A stretch of DNA of 64,000 bases from NCBI GenBank assembly GCA_030549205.1, contig JAUKTV010000009.1, forward strand, positions 62,001 through 126,000. The letters are read 5' to 3'. A program made the position numbers and the translations under genes. Below are positions 25,483 through 34,027 of this stretch, one piece after another. The stretch is from Apiosordaria backusii (Eukaryota > Ascomycota > Sordariomycetes > Sordariales > Lasiosphaeriaceae). A model generated the notes under the pieces. The model ran no database searches. It was not told where the DNA came from and was given only the letters and a program-made list of their open reading frames with translations. How positions within the stretch are numbered: the first letter of the stretch is position 1; each line of letters opens with the position of its first letter.

Positions 25483-25503
25483 GAGCATTCTCATCAGTCA
25501 AAG

Positions 25504-26463
25504 ATGCTTGCACAGCGACTACGGGATCCGGCCACTCTGGACCCTTCCTCGTCTGAGGAACTCCAAGCTACTTCTAGGATGGGTATTCCGTCCTGGCTTC
25601 CCGTAAGGCGGGGGCTTTCCAAAGACGAATGGTACAGGCAACATGAACAACTCCCTGTACGTGTCTTGGCCTCCTTGAAAGAGGCTACCCCCGGCGATAA
25701 TGACGGTGATGTTGTATTGGAAGACGGGAATAACCATTCCACCCGTCCCCAGCCAGAGGATCCCAGAGTGGCTGATGCATCGCTTCTTGTCCACTTCGTA
25801 GTTGAGAGTCTAACTCGTGTTGAGCGAGATGTTGTTGATGCTCTTGTCAGCATGCGCCATGGTCCACAGGGCTCTCTACCTGTAAAACCACTGGTTCCTG
25901 TTGCACTGGATGATGACCCCGATGCAACCGAGGACGAAGACAGTGCCCCGGATCGACCAGCTCCAATTCCGGACCCTCCGACTCCTGACTCTGGGGAGAG
26001 AAGTCCGAATTCCCCCTTGGCTGACAATGGACGCCAAAGCCCTGGCGGCAGCAGCAGCGGTGGCATCAGCGATGGTAGCAGCAGTGATAGCCTCCGGTCA
26101 ACAACGTCTGGATCATCTTCAGCACCGCCGAAGAAGTGTACAAAAAAGTACATGAACGAGCTAGCAGCGGCTGAAAAGATCAATGCAGAGGGCGACCTGC
26201 TGGAAGGCGATGAGCAGTGCGAACAATGCCAGAACTTTGCCAGAAATACGAAGCAAGGGACAAGACGGCAAGCAGTGAGTTGTAGGATAAAGGCGAAGAA
26301 CAGCCGTATGTGCTCGTTGCAAGGCTGGGAAGATCGGTTGCAGTTTTGTGAAGAAAAAAACCTCCCCGAACCGGATCTGCAAAGGACCAAGGTCGAGAGA
26401 CACATCCTCATCTGCGAGTATACCCAGAGGCCCATTGAAGAAGGCCTAGCGACTATATGTTGA
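25504..26463 (+). CDS. Orphan protein with a C-terminal cysteine cluster
   Basis: A 319-aa frame of unknown function. The first 130 residues look folded. Residues about 135-215 are an acidic, Ser/Pro/Gly-rich spacer. The C-terminal part has CEQCQ, then SC and MC spaced over about 40 residues, then further cysteines and an ICEY motif. This recalls the cysteine-cluster pattern of some fungal proteins of unknown function (for example DUF3716), but the match is weak and the pattern is incomplete. A leader intron with strong splice signals and a small upstream ORF support expression. The stop lies inside a degenerate 21-bp tandem repeat. It sits in a gene-poor stretch with other orphan frames. Confidence 0.5.
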   Translation: MLAQRLRDPATLDPSSSEELQATSRMGIPSWLPVRRGLSKDEWYRQHEQLPVRVLASLKEATPGDNDGDVVLEDGNNHSTRPQPEDPRVADASLLVHFVVESLTRVERDVVDALVSMRHGPQGSLPVKPLVPVALDDDPDATEDEDSAPDRPAPIPDPPTPDSGERSPNSPLADNGRQSPGGSSSGGISDGSSSDSLRSTTSGSSSAPPKKCTKKYMNELAAAEKINAEGDLLEGDEQCEQCQNFARNTKQGTRRQAVSCRIKAKNSRMCSLQGWEDRLQFCEEKNLPEPDLQRTKVERHILICEYTQRPIEEGLATIC

Positions 26464-26616
26464 TGCTTATCGATTATCCTTCGACGCCTATCGGCTAGGT
26501 ATCCTCCGACGCTCATCGATTATCCCCGAAGGCCTAGCGATTATCTTTTGCGGCTTATCGGCCATGCCTCAAGACCTGTCGACTACCCTTTGAGGTCTGC
26601 CAGACATTCCAGAAGG
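26445..26616 (+). repeat. Degenerate 21-bp tandem repeat, about eight units
   Basis: Successive units start at 26445, 26466, 26487, 26512, 26533, 26554, 26575 and 26596. All are 21 nt except the third, which is 25 nt. The loose consensus is C-Y-T-A-T-C-G-A-T-T-A-T-C-C followed by a purine-rich end such as CGACG or GAAGG. The array covers the stop codon of the orphan gene and extends past it. Units have drifted considerably, so it is an old array. Because 21 is a multiple of three, unit gain or loss upstream of the stop would keep the frame. Confidence 0.6.
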
Positions 26617-27947
26617 CCTGTATCATACGGGTATCACGCTTCAACTCTCATCCGTCCTCTCTCGAACACATCTCATCACTATTCTTTGTACAAAGTGTAC
26701 ATTCTTCACTCTTCAAACCAATCACAGATCACTCGAAACCATACAACCGTTTACGGCGAACACTCCAACTTCACTTTGTTTTGTCGGAAAAAGGTGGAAC
26801 AGATCATGGATCTGGGTCTTTTGTGTTAGATAAGACAGGTGGTTCGAAAACAGGCGTTTGAGGAAGGGCGGTCTTGCGAGATTGCAGCACTGATAGATAT
26901 TAGGTAGCAATAATGCAACGAGTATTTATGCCGCTGCGATGTCTTCATATTGCTTTAATCATTATGCCTTGAAATCCGAATTCGTGTCTTACAGACGTGC
27001 AGGGCACTAACAATGGGTGTCAAAGCTTGTAGACTCTCGATGCTCATGTTATCCGTCGGCGAACATGCCCAGCTCTTTGCTCCGCGATAGCCTCGTCTTG
27101 ATCAAGCCATTAGCTTGTGGGTACAGTCCGGAACTCCGGACGCCACATAAGCCATCGTGGAAAGCTTCCAGTAAGTCAGATTATAGCCCAGTCTGAGCCC
27201 TTCAAATCAGGGATATGGTGGGAAAAGTCGTGAGTCACGTAATGAAGTTGATGGAAAATCATGGACAATACCTATACGATCAGGCAACGATGGAACTCGC
27301 TGAGGGTGTGACTTGACCGTTCAAAGACCGAATCAATATATACTGACTAGTAGAACTCTTTGATAACCTTGTTGGCCGGAAAGAACGAGTGGGAGCTGAT
27401 TTTATGCGAGATTTTGGACTCGGTCAAAATTTGACTTGAACATGCCAAGACATAACCCCTTTTATCCCTATTCTCGCTTCACAGTGGAAGTACCTTGGCC
27501 GAACTGTCTACCACACTTCTCGACCAAGCCCAGCCCCCGAGATTGTCCCAAAATAGAATCAATTATTCTCTCAAGATTTCTCCAATGTTTCAAAATGCCT
27601 GCATCTTCGACAGCAATCTACTTGTGGCTGGTGGACAAAGGAAGTCCACAGACAATCCCATTGTTTCTACGAACAGTCTTCAACAAAAAGAACACAAGAG
27701 AATGCAACAGGCAGAAGCTAATGGAGATGGTAGTTAAATGCCCTGATGGCCTCCCATCTCTCGAGTGAAATCTTCTTTTCACACACACCACTCAAGGACC
27801 TCCTCCCCTTCGAGCCCCTGCCTCTGGAAACAAGTCCCGGTGACATATAATTCCCAGGGTAGTAAGGACTCAAGTGGTGGTGTCACCAGCATTCATTACC
27901 ACCTTCCTCCTCCAACGGAAAACACCGGCTGTTTTTCCTGCCCCAAA
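26617..27947. other. Intergenic, accessory region
   Basis: About 1.3 kb with no recognised gene. Short open frames near 27436-27768 show no domain or splice support. A pyrimidine-rich stretch before 27948 could be the leader of the next orphan frame. Confidence 0.4.
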
Positions 27948-28553
27948 ATGGACGCCTACCAAACCCCCGAGCTCCCACAAGAGGAGCGCAGGAGCAAGCT
28001 AAAGTCACTCATAGACAAGCTCCTCGGCCGAAAGCCCAAGTCCTTCAAAGTCATTCGCTCCAGAATGCTCAAGTCAATCAAGGCACCCCTCCCAGAGATA
28101 ATGGAAGACGCATCGCACGATGCGGCCCTCCCAGAAGCCTCCTTCACCACCGTCGCCAGCTCTTCCACAAACTCTTCTGGAGCTTACCACGGTCAGGGAT
28201 GTCGTAGTTTGCTATGCTTCACTAACAACACCCGCGACAGCGCCAGCACGAGTTCGTCTAATGATGCCAACTCCGAGCAAGTCCCTACGTTCTATACCAC
28301 CACAGGCCCATCACGTAGCCGTGCAGCTCTGGAGGAAACTTTGATACCCACGGCTATTCAACCCCAGACGTTCTTTCTGAGGGGTGTACCCCGGGCTCAG
28401 GTTGCACGCGTGCAGCGGCCACGAATTATTGTGACGGTCCCCACGCCGCCGAGTGTGACTTCTGCATCGTCTGACAATGTGTCGACGAGTGATGATGATG
28501 TGAATGAGGTTCCTGATGAGAGGTTGACGCTTCCTAGTCAGCAGCGTCGCTAG
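27948..28553 (+). CDS. Orphan Ser/Thr-rich protein
   Basis: An open frame of 201 aa from the ATG at 27948; the frame is open further upstream to an ATG-less region, but MDAYQTPELPQEERRSKL looks like a plausible start. The N-terminal 50 residues are basic and helical (KSLIDKLLGRKPKSFKVI). The rest is Ser/Thr-rich and probably disordered, with an acidic end. No domain is recognised. The moderate codon bias and length make it a plausible but unproven gene. A possible minus-strand relic lies immediately downstream. Confidence 0.35.
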   Translation: MDAYQTPELPQEERRSKLKSLIDKLLGRKPKSFKVIRSRMLKSIKAPLPEIMEDASHDAALPEASFTTVASSSTNSSGAYHGQGCRSLLCFTNNTRDSASTSSSNDANSEQVPTFYTTTGPSRSRAALEETLIPTAIQPQTFFLRGVPRAQVARVQRPRIIVTVPTPPSVTSASSDNVSTSDDDVNEVPDERLTLPSQQRR

Positions 28554-28619
28554 CAGCGCCGTTGGTCTGGGTCGAGACTTAGGAGGACAGGTAACACGAG
28601 GAATATGAGGCAGGCTTAC

Positions 28620-28910
28620 CTTGATGGTGAGTGTCTCACTCCCAGAAGGAGGTAAGTAAATCGCGCACATCCAAATTGGGGCTGGTCCTCAACCGACTAA
28701 AACGGGATCTTGGATGGCGTGAGTAATATAATTTTTTCCCATGGACGAATAGTCCCAACTAACCTCGATGTTGTGTGTGCTGAGTGTGGTAAATATGCCT
28801 TGATCGTGTCCAAGAGTGAAATTGTTGACCAGGAAGCGATTCACAGAAATCATGGCTTGTAAGCAGCAAATAGGAAAGACAAAACACATAAGATAAACGG
28901 GAATAGCCAT
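28620..28910 (-). pseudogene. Possible relic of a small secreted protein gene
   Basis: On the minus strand an ATG at 28910 opens a signal-peptide-like sequence (MAIPVYLMCFVFPICCLQA) and 73 codons that end at TGA (28689-28691). The same frame continues beyond the stop with GPAPIWMCAIYLPPSGSETL and reaches a good donor, GTAAGC, at 28619. A single CGA-to-TGA change would explain the stop. No family is recognised and no downstream exon is secure, so this is only a candidate. Confidence 0.3.
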
Positions 28911-28992
28911 GAAAGAAGGAAGCCGGTTACGAAGAAAGATATCAAAAAAGTGGCAAAAGCTCACCGGCCAACCCGTGGGATGGCCAGTTACG

Positions 28993-29119
28993 AAAACCCT
29001 TTATTGTGAAAGGGTTTTGCTGCGCGGGGGAGTTGAACCGGGGTTGTTCTCATCCCCACACCCGCAGCAGCCCAATTGACCATGTGGTCAGGGCAGTAGA
29101 CGAGCTACCGGGGCTGCTG
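28993..29119 (-). other. Folded tRNA-like element
   Basis: A compact structured segment. A perfect 10-bp hairpin lies at 28993-29018 (AAAACCCTTT, 6-nt loop, AAAGGGTTTT). Read on the minus strand, 29019-29119 contains a pol III B-box-like GGTTCAACTCC (29029-29039) and an A-box-like GGTAGCTCGTCTA (29097-29109). A perfect 9-bp stem pairs 29065-29073 with 29111-29119, and TGACCA/TGGTCA forms a smaller stem at 29077-29090. I could not fold it into a standard cloverleaf with a 7-nt anticodon loop, so it is more likely a decayed tRNA, a tRNA-derived short repeat head or another structured RNA. Confidence 0.35.
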
Positions 29120-30670
29120 TTGGAAGGTACGTGTCGAAACTAATATAAATACCGTGTGCTCCTGTTTACCCGGTACGGAAGGAACAAGCCCCAAGGACGG
29201 CCACTTGTCAGTGATAGCCTTCTCTGTTTTTGTCGACGGAATCATTGTCGTCTCACATACGCAGGTTCTTTAAAGGGCCAGTATCATACAGTCACTCAGC
29301 AAAATTTGAGTTTGGAAAGGTCGAAATATTTTTCGACCTCTTCACATCTTCTCTTCCTTAAAACCAGAGTTGGCATGATCGAACAAGTGGTAGCTCAGGG
29401 CTCATCATTTTAGATACATGTCGTGTTCACAGCACCCTGGAACCAGGGCCTAATGAAGTCCACCTTGGTTCAGGATGTCGTAGTATGATCTGGTTGTTCA
29501 ATTAACAAAGATGATACATCCACGCTTGGTGATACTGGAAGTGAAATCTTGCGGACTCGACTTTGCAATTTCCGACGAGACACTCATATTGCAAATTAAT
29601 GCAGCAACAAATTCTGGGACTAGACAGTCTATCACGCTATGAGAGACCTTCCACATCTCATGGTACACATGTGGCCTGCTGATCAATGTCCTGAGCTACC
29701 CTTGTTGCATGTCAAGTCCGGGGGCAAAGTGCCACTCGGCACGGAACAGGCTGGTGGCCACAAAGTACGGGTCATTCTTTCCGTGGTTGCAGTGTGAATA
29801 AGCTCAATTTAAGGACGGAACGATATATCCTAGTTGCCACTTGATCCTCCAGTGCCCAGTATCACGTTTGGTCTAATGCAACCTGTTCCTGGCAGAAGTC
29901 CTAAAGGAGGTTCCACCAACGTGATGCATCAGGCAGAGCCTCATCAACCACATCAAAAGCAAGGCAATGAGAGTCCAACCATAACTAAAACCGAGTTGGT
30001 CTAGAACCCCAACTCAGAGTTTTTTGTCGTCAAAAAGCAGATGTGAATCGCGACAAACCCCGATCGAAGTGGCTGTCGGCAGCTTTGGCCGTGCCCCCTG
30101 AACAATAAGCAGAACCTTCCTAATCGGGACTTGAATAAACACTCAATAGGGGTCCACCCCAACCACCTCGACTCCAGCATACCCGAACAGACAAAAGAGA
30201 TGCAACGCACGCGAGAAGCATGTGGCCCGGTCACATCGTGTCTTTGATGATGTGTGTCGTCCTCGGGAAGCCACAAGGCAGGGCCCGTGTTGTACTCGAC
30301 GGCGAGGCCTGTGAGATGCGGATGAGTTTGCCTTCTTGCTTTCTCATCGCCAACAGCATCTTTGTTGCGGATCTACGAGTTCCTGGATTTGAGGCGGCGC
30401 ATTCCCTATTCGGGGTCTGAATAGTTCATTGACAGTCGCCGACATGCTGCAAAGTCTGGACCACGGCAACAATAAACTCGTCAGTCTAAACGGAACACAT
30501 CTTTTGTCAAGTGCTCCATGGGATGTCCGACATGACCTGCTTATTCTTTGAGTCTGCGCCATGGATAGCAACTCCTGAATAGACGCCGGTGCCTCCACCA
30601 CCACCAACGCTCACTCAATAGAGCTTATTCATACAATAAACACCATCCCCTGAATAGAGGCACTTTCGAG
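29120..30670. other. Intergenic, upstream of the pheromone gene
   Basis: About 1.5 kb without a supported gene. Its last 550 bp contain several copies of the short motif CT(G/C)AATAG, listed separately. No RNA gene or mobile element is recognised. Confidence 0.45.
30142..30658 (+). promoter_or_regulatory. Recurrent CT(G/C)AATAG motif upstream of the pheromone gene
   Basis: The motif appears at about 30142 (CTCAATAGG), 30418 (CTGAATAGT, preceded by its inverse CTATTC at 30406), 30574 (CTGAATAGA), 30614 (CTCAATAGA) and 30650 (CTGAATAGA). Three copies fall within 90 bp just ahead of the TATA box. It does not match the HMG-box core I know for mating-type regulators. A role as an upstream activating site is inference from spacing and repetition only. 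Confidence 0.3.
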
Positions 30671-30676
30671 TATAAA
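30671..30676 (+). promoter_or_regulatory. TATA box of the pheromone precursor gene
   Basis: TATAAA in the context GAGTATAAAACACC, about 134 bp before the ATG, followed by a CT-rich leader. Position and context fit a strong, regulated fungal promoter. Confidence 0.55.
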
Positions 30677-30809
30677 ACACCCCGTCCATCACCACCATCT
30701 CCTCTTCCTTTCCTTTCCTCCTCATCCCGCTCAAGTCAGTCTTTTGATACTTCAGATACTTCAGCTTCTTCACCGGAAAATTTAAACTTCCCAACCAAAA
30801 ACCATCAAA

Positions 30810-31484
30810 ATGAAGTTCTCCACCCCCGTCGCTCTCCTCGCCGTCGCTGCCGTCGACGCCGCTGTTGTCCAGGAGGACAAGCGCTGGTGCAACACCGAGG
30901 GCCAGGCCTGCCACACCGTTGCCCGCGCCGCCGAGGCTTTCACCAACGCCATCAAGACCTCCGGCGTTGTTGCCCGTGACGACTCCGCCGCCGCTCAGGT
31001 TGCCCGTCGCCAGGTTGACCAGCTCGCCCTCGCCATCTCCGCCTCCCAGGCTGACCCCATCACCTTCTACACCGCCCTCGGCCTCGGTGACCAGTTCACC
31101 CTCGAGGAGAAGCCCCACGCCGAGAAGCGCGAGGCTGCCCCCCAGTGGTGCCTCCGCTTCGTCGGCCAGTCCTGCTGGAAGCGCGACGCCTCCCCCGAGG
31201 CCGCCGAGGAACAGAAGCGCTGCACCTCCGAGGACGGCGCCTGCACCAAGGCCAAGCGCGCCGCCGAGGCCGTCATCAACGCCATCGAGGCTTCCGCTGA
31301 CAACCTCGCCAAGCGTGAGGCCGCTCCCCAGTGGTGCCTCCGCTTCGTCGGCCAGTCCTGCTGGAAGCGCAATGCCGCCCCCGAGGCTGCTTGCAACGCC
31401 CCCGATGGCGCTTGCACCAAGGCCACCCGCGACATCCACGCCATGTACAACGCTGCCCGCCACATCATCGATGCCTCCGCTTAA
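30810..31484 (+). CDS. Alpha-factor-like mating pheromone precursor
   Basis: Secreted precursor of a peptide pheromone sensed by a Ste2-type receptor on cells of opposite mating type. Intronless, 224 aa. Residues 1-17 form a signal peptide. Two identical copies of QWCLRFVGQSCW occur at residues 112-123 and 174-185. Each is preceded by KREAAP, a Kex2 site plus Ste13-type dipeptides, and followed by KR. The peptide follows the Sordariomycete pattern (Neurospora and Sordaria: WC-x3-GQSCW). Around them lie three related spacer modules starting near residues 26, 138 and 195, each with two cysteines flanking a Gly and followed by R-A-A-E-A-x2-N-A-I-like sequence. Codon use is strongly C-ending, suggesting high expression. 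A TATA box lies upstream. Confidence 0.93.
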   Translation: MKFSTPVALLAVAAVDAAVVQEDKRWCNTEGQACHTVARAAEAFTNAIKTSGVVARDDSAAAQVARRQVDQLALAISASQADPITFYTALGLGDQFTLEEKPHAEKREAAPQWCLRFVGQSCWKRDASPEAAEEQKRCTSEDGACTKAKRAAEAVINAIEASADNLAKREAAPQWCLRFVGQSCWKRNAAPEAACNAPDGACTKATRDIHAMYNAARHIIDASA

Positions 31485-32091
31485 GCGGCTCATTGATTAC
31501 CATCTTCAACTCAGCGACAGCAAGAGTGACGTTCCCCTTCTTGGTATATGGTTGGCGACATAAAAAAACGACAGATCCCCTTGACAAGCAAGCCCCCACC
31601 CTCGCAACAATAAGAAAACAGATGATAGACATCCTTTCTTCACCAAACAATTTTCTTCCACTTCTTCGCGGGCACTGAATCCGACATCTGGCAGGTTTTT
31701 TACACTTGTATTTCCCAACACGAGCATGGCCTTCTCTCACTCCACCCGCTTCGACGTTGGAGTAGGTCGGCAGTTCAAAACTTTTTAGTATCGCGGGGTG
31801 GCATCTGTCAATTTTTCATAGTTACATAAAAAACGAATACATATTTGTTCTGGCGTTGGGCCAGCCAAAAAATATCTTGTCTCTATGCCTTGTGTGATGT
31901 GTGTGTGATCTGTGGCCTGTGCCAATGTTAGCCCCTGAGACCCTGAAAATGCCAATTGTTCAAACCTTATTCTCATCCAAATGCATATTCACCAAACACC
32001 AACCAAACCATCAAACCGACTTGTGTCCAAAAACTTGAAATTCCGCTTGCTTATCTGCTTCGATCTACACAAACCCACCCACCCACAATCA
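31485..32091. other. 3' flank of pheromone gene and FMP32-like gene (convergent)
   Basis: About 600 bp between converging genes, holding both 3' untranslated regions. No additional gene is seen. Confidence 0.5.
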
Positions 32092-32994
32092 TTACATCAA
32101 CAACCTCCACGCACCCAACAACAGCGCCGCAAAACCCGTGCAAACCCCCATCAACCACTGCAGCGTCTGAAACTTGACCTGCTCCAGCTGCTGCCTCAGC
32201 GCCGCAACCTCCTGCTCAATCTTTGTCTCCGTCTCCTTAATCTTCAACTCCTGACTCACCGCCTCCTCCCTTATCCTCCCCTTTTCCAGATTGAGGTCCA
32301 ACCTCACGCTCGCCTGTGTCCTCCCTATCTCGTCTCGAAGCCTCGAGCTCAGCTTGGCAATGTCGTTAGTAAGCCTCTCGTGGGCGGCGCGCGTGGTGTT
32401 GGACTCGGTCGAGTCGGCCGATAAAAGCTCGGAGCGCAGTTTGGCGAAATCTACCTTTTGGGTGTAGGTCGTTTTGGCTGCTTCTTCGCGGGGGACCATG
32501 GTGCGAGTTAGGTTTTGGATGCTGGGGCACGCGATGTTAGTCATGGGGCGGGATGAATAGCGGGTGGAATAGGGAGGGAAGTACCTCTCTTCAATGACAT
32601 CGTTGAGAACTTTCATCATGGCCACGGCTTGATCCTCTGTGAATCCCTCGTCTTGGAGACGTTGGACGAAGCGGAGGGTGTCGAAGTGGTGATCGCGGTT
32701 GCGGGAGGGCGTGGTGGAAAAGGTGCTCCCCTGACCGTGAGGGAAACTTGATGGGTTGGCGCGGAAGTGGGCGGTCAGACTTCGCTTTGGGATTGTAGAT
32801 GTCCATTTTGACGGAGAGACTGATGGAGAGGAGTGGTATGTTCTCTTCTGGGGTTGCTGTCTTGAAAGCGAGGCGTTGTCTCTGGCTTGCTGAAGTAATG
32901 CGTTCGAAGCTCCGGTGATGCTGCTGCTCCCGCTCGAGCCGGTCCAGCTAAGCCGAGGGAGGAGGAATCTTGGGAGGGATTGCGCGGCCGTCAT
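32092..32994 (-). CDS. FMP32/CCDC90-like mitochondrial coiled-coil protein (DUF1640)
   Basis: Mitochondrial inner-membrane protein of the DUF1640 family, which includes yeast Fmp32 (cytochrome c oxidase assembly) and animal CCDC90/MCUR1. Two exons, 32585-32994 and 32092-32521, are joined across a 63-bp intron (minus-strand donor GTACTT, acceptor CCCCAG). Joining restores LNDVIEE-S-IQNLTRTMV, and the product is 279 aa. The Arg/Ser-rich N-terminus lacks acidic residues and looks like a presequence. The conserved FVQRLQDEGFTEDQAVAMM block is at about 105-125. A long coiled coil follows, ending in a single transmembrane segment near the C-terminus (LMGVCTGFAALLLGAW). The frame would also stay open without splicing, adding 21 codons in place of the conserved junction. 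The precise role is not settled by sequence. Confidence 0.88.
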   Translation of the reverse strand: MTAAQSLPRFLLPRLSWTGSSGSSSITGASNALLQQARDNASLSRQQPQKRTYHSSPSVSPSKWTSTIPKRSLTAHFRANPSSFPHGQGSTFSTTPSRNRDHHFDTLRFVQRLQDEGFTEDQAVAMMKVLNDVIEERYFPPYSTRYSSRPMTNIACPSIQNLTRTMVPREEAAKTTYTQKVDFAKLRSELLSADSTESNTTRAAHERLTNDIAKLSSRLRDEIGRTQASVRLDLNLEKGRIREEAVSQELKIKETETKIEQEVAALRQQLEQVKFQTLQWLMGVCTGFAALLLGAWRLLM

Positions 32995-34027
32995 TTTAAG
33001 AAATCGTTTGATACTGTAAAAAATCGCTCAAGTCTCTGCTTCAATATCAGGTCCAAAATATGTACTCAGCCCCTCAAGTGTGGTGTTCTTGCAACGAGGT
33101 CCCAATGCAAGCAGTCAGTCATTCCGGTTTCCGGGAAGCTGCGGCATTCAATATCGCATGCCAAGCCCCCCCTTGCCCAACTTCCTACCCCACCATTCAC
33201 CAGCCCAAACCCGCTTTCAGCCACACCACGCCCACCACACCCCACCAATCCCACCAGCCACACCCACTCGCCTTGGCTCGAGCTTAGCCCCACTGGGCGA
33301 ATCCCAAGCATAAAACCTTTTGCAGCCGCTGCAAAATTTCAACTTTTCTCTTTTCTTCTCCATATTGAACAACGCAAAATATCACATTCACACAGGACTT
33401 GTACCTTATATGCGATTGAGAGGTTCGCTTTTTGTCCCTTTCGGGGGTCAAACTGTCTGGACCCAGGACCAGTTTTGCATTCGTTCTGGCTGTAAATGGA
33501 GAACAAACCACAAAAATGCTTGATCTTGGGTGCGGTTCTTTTCTCCCCATGGGAAGGAGCGCAATGATTGAACATACATTTTTTTTCTTGGTGATGCTTG
33601 AAATTGTCTCTTGAGTAATCGCGATTGCCTAGGTATGTTAGGCTGGCTGTCCGCGCCCTGACTTGTGAGAACCTGGGCAACTTGTTATGGTCAATGTCTT
33701 GCGACTTGTTGCACATCTTTGACCGCAGGAAAACTCTGCGACTCTCGTGAAGCGATTGCTTCTTATTCGAGGAGCCATTTGAGTGCCTGCTTAAAAATTT
33801 GCAACAAGAGGAAAAACATCGGGAAAATCTGCCATCATCAACCAGAAACTTTGTTGCGGCTACCACTCTGCGAGAACTTAAATTCAAGCTTTGTTGGAAG
33901 AATAGACGTTCATGGATGAAGCAATTGCCGTTCACTTATCGTGATGCTAAAGACGAGAAACAAGTTAAAAGTAATTACCAGGCCCGAGCCCTCGAGCGCA
34001 AACAGTTTATTCGTCACATTATATCTA
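32995..34027. other. Intergenic
   Basis: About 1 kb between the FMP32-like start and the NOP2 stop, both on the minus strand. Short open frames on both strands are unsupported. CT/AC-rich sequence between 33160 and 33280 is probably promoter or leader of the FMP32-like gene. Confidence 0.45.

Noticed and set aside
30615..31493. A 292-codon minus-strand open frame over the pheromone gene
   Set aside because: Its Gly/Leu/Ala-rich repeats mirror the duplicated modules on the opposite strand; the plus frame has the signal peptide and pheromone repeats.
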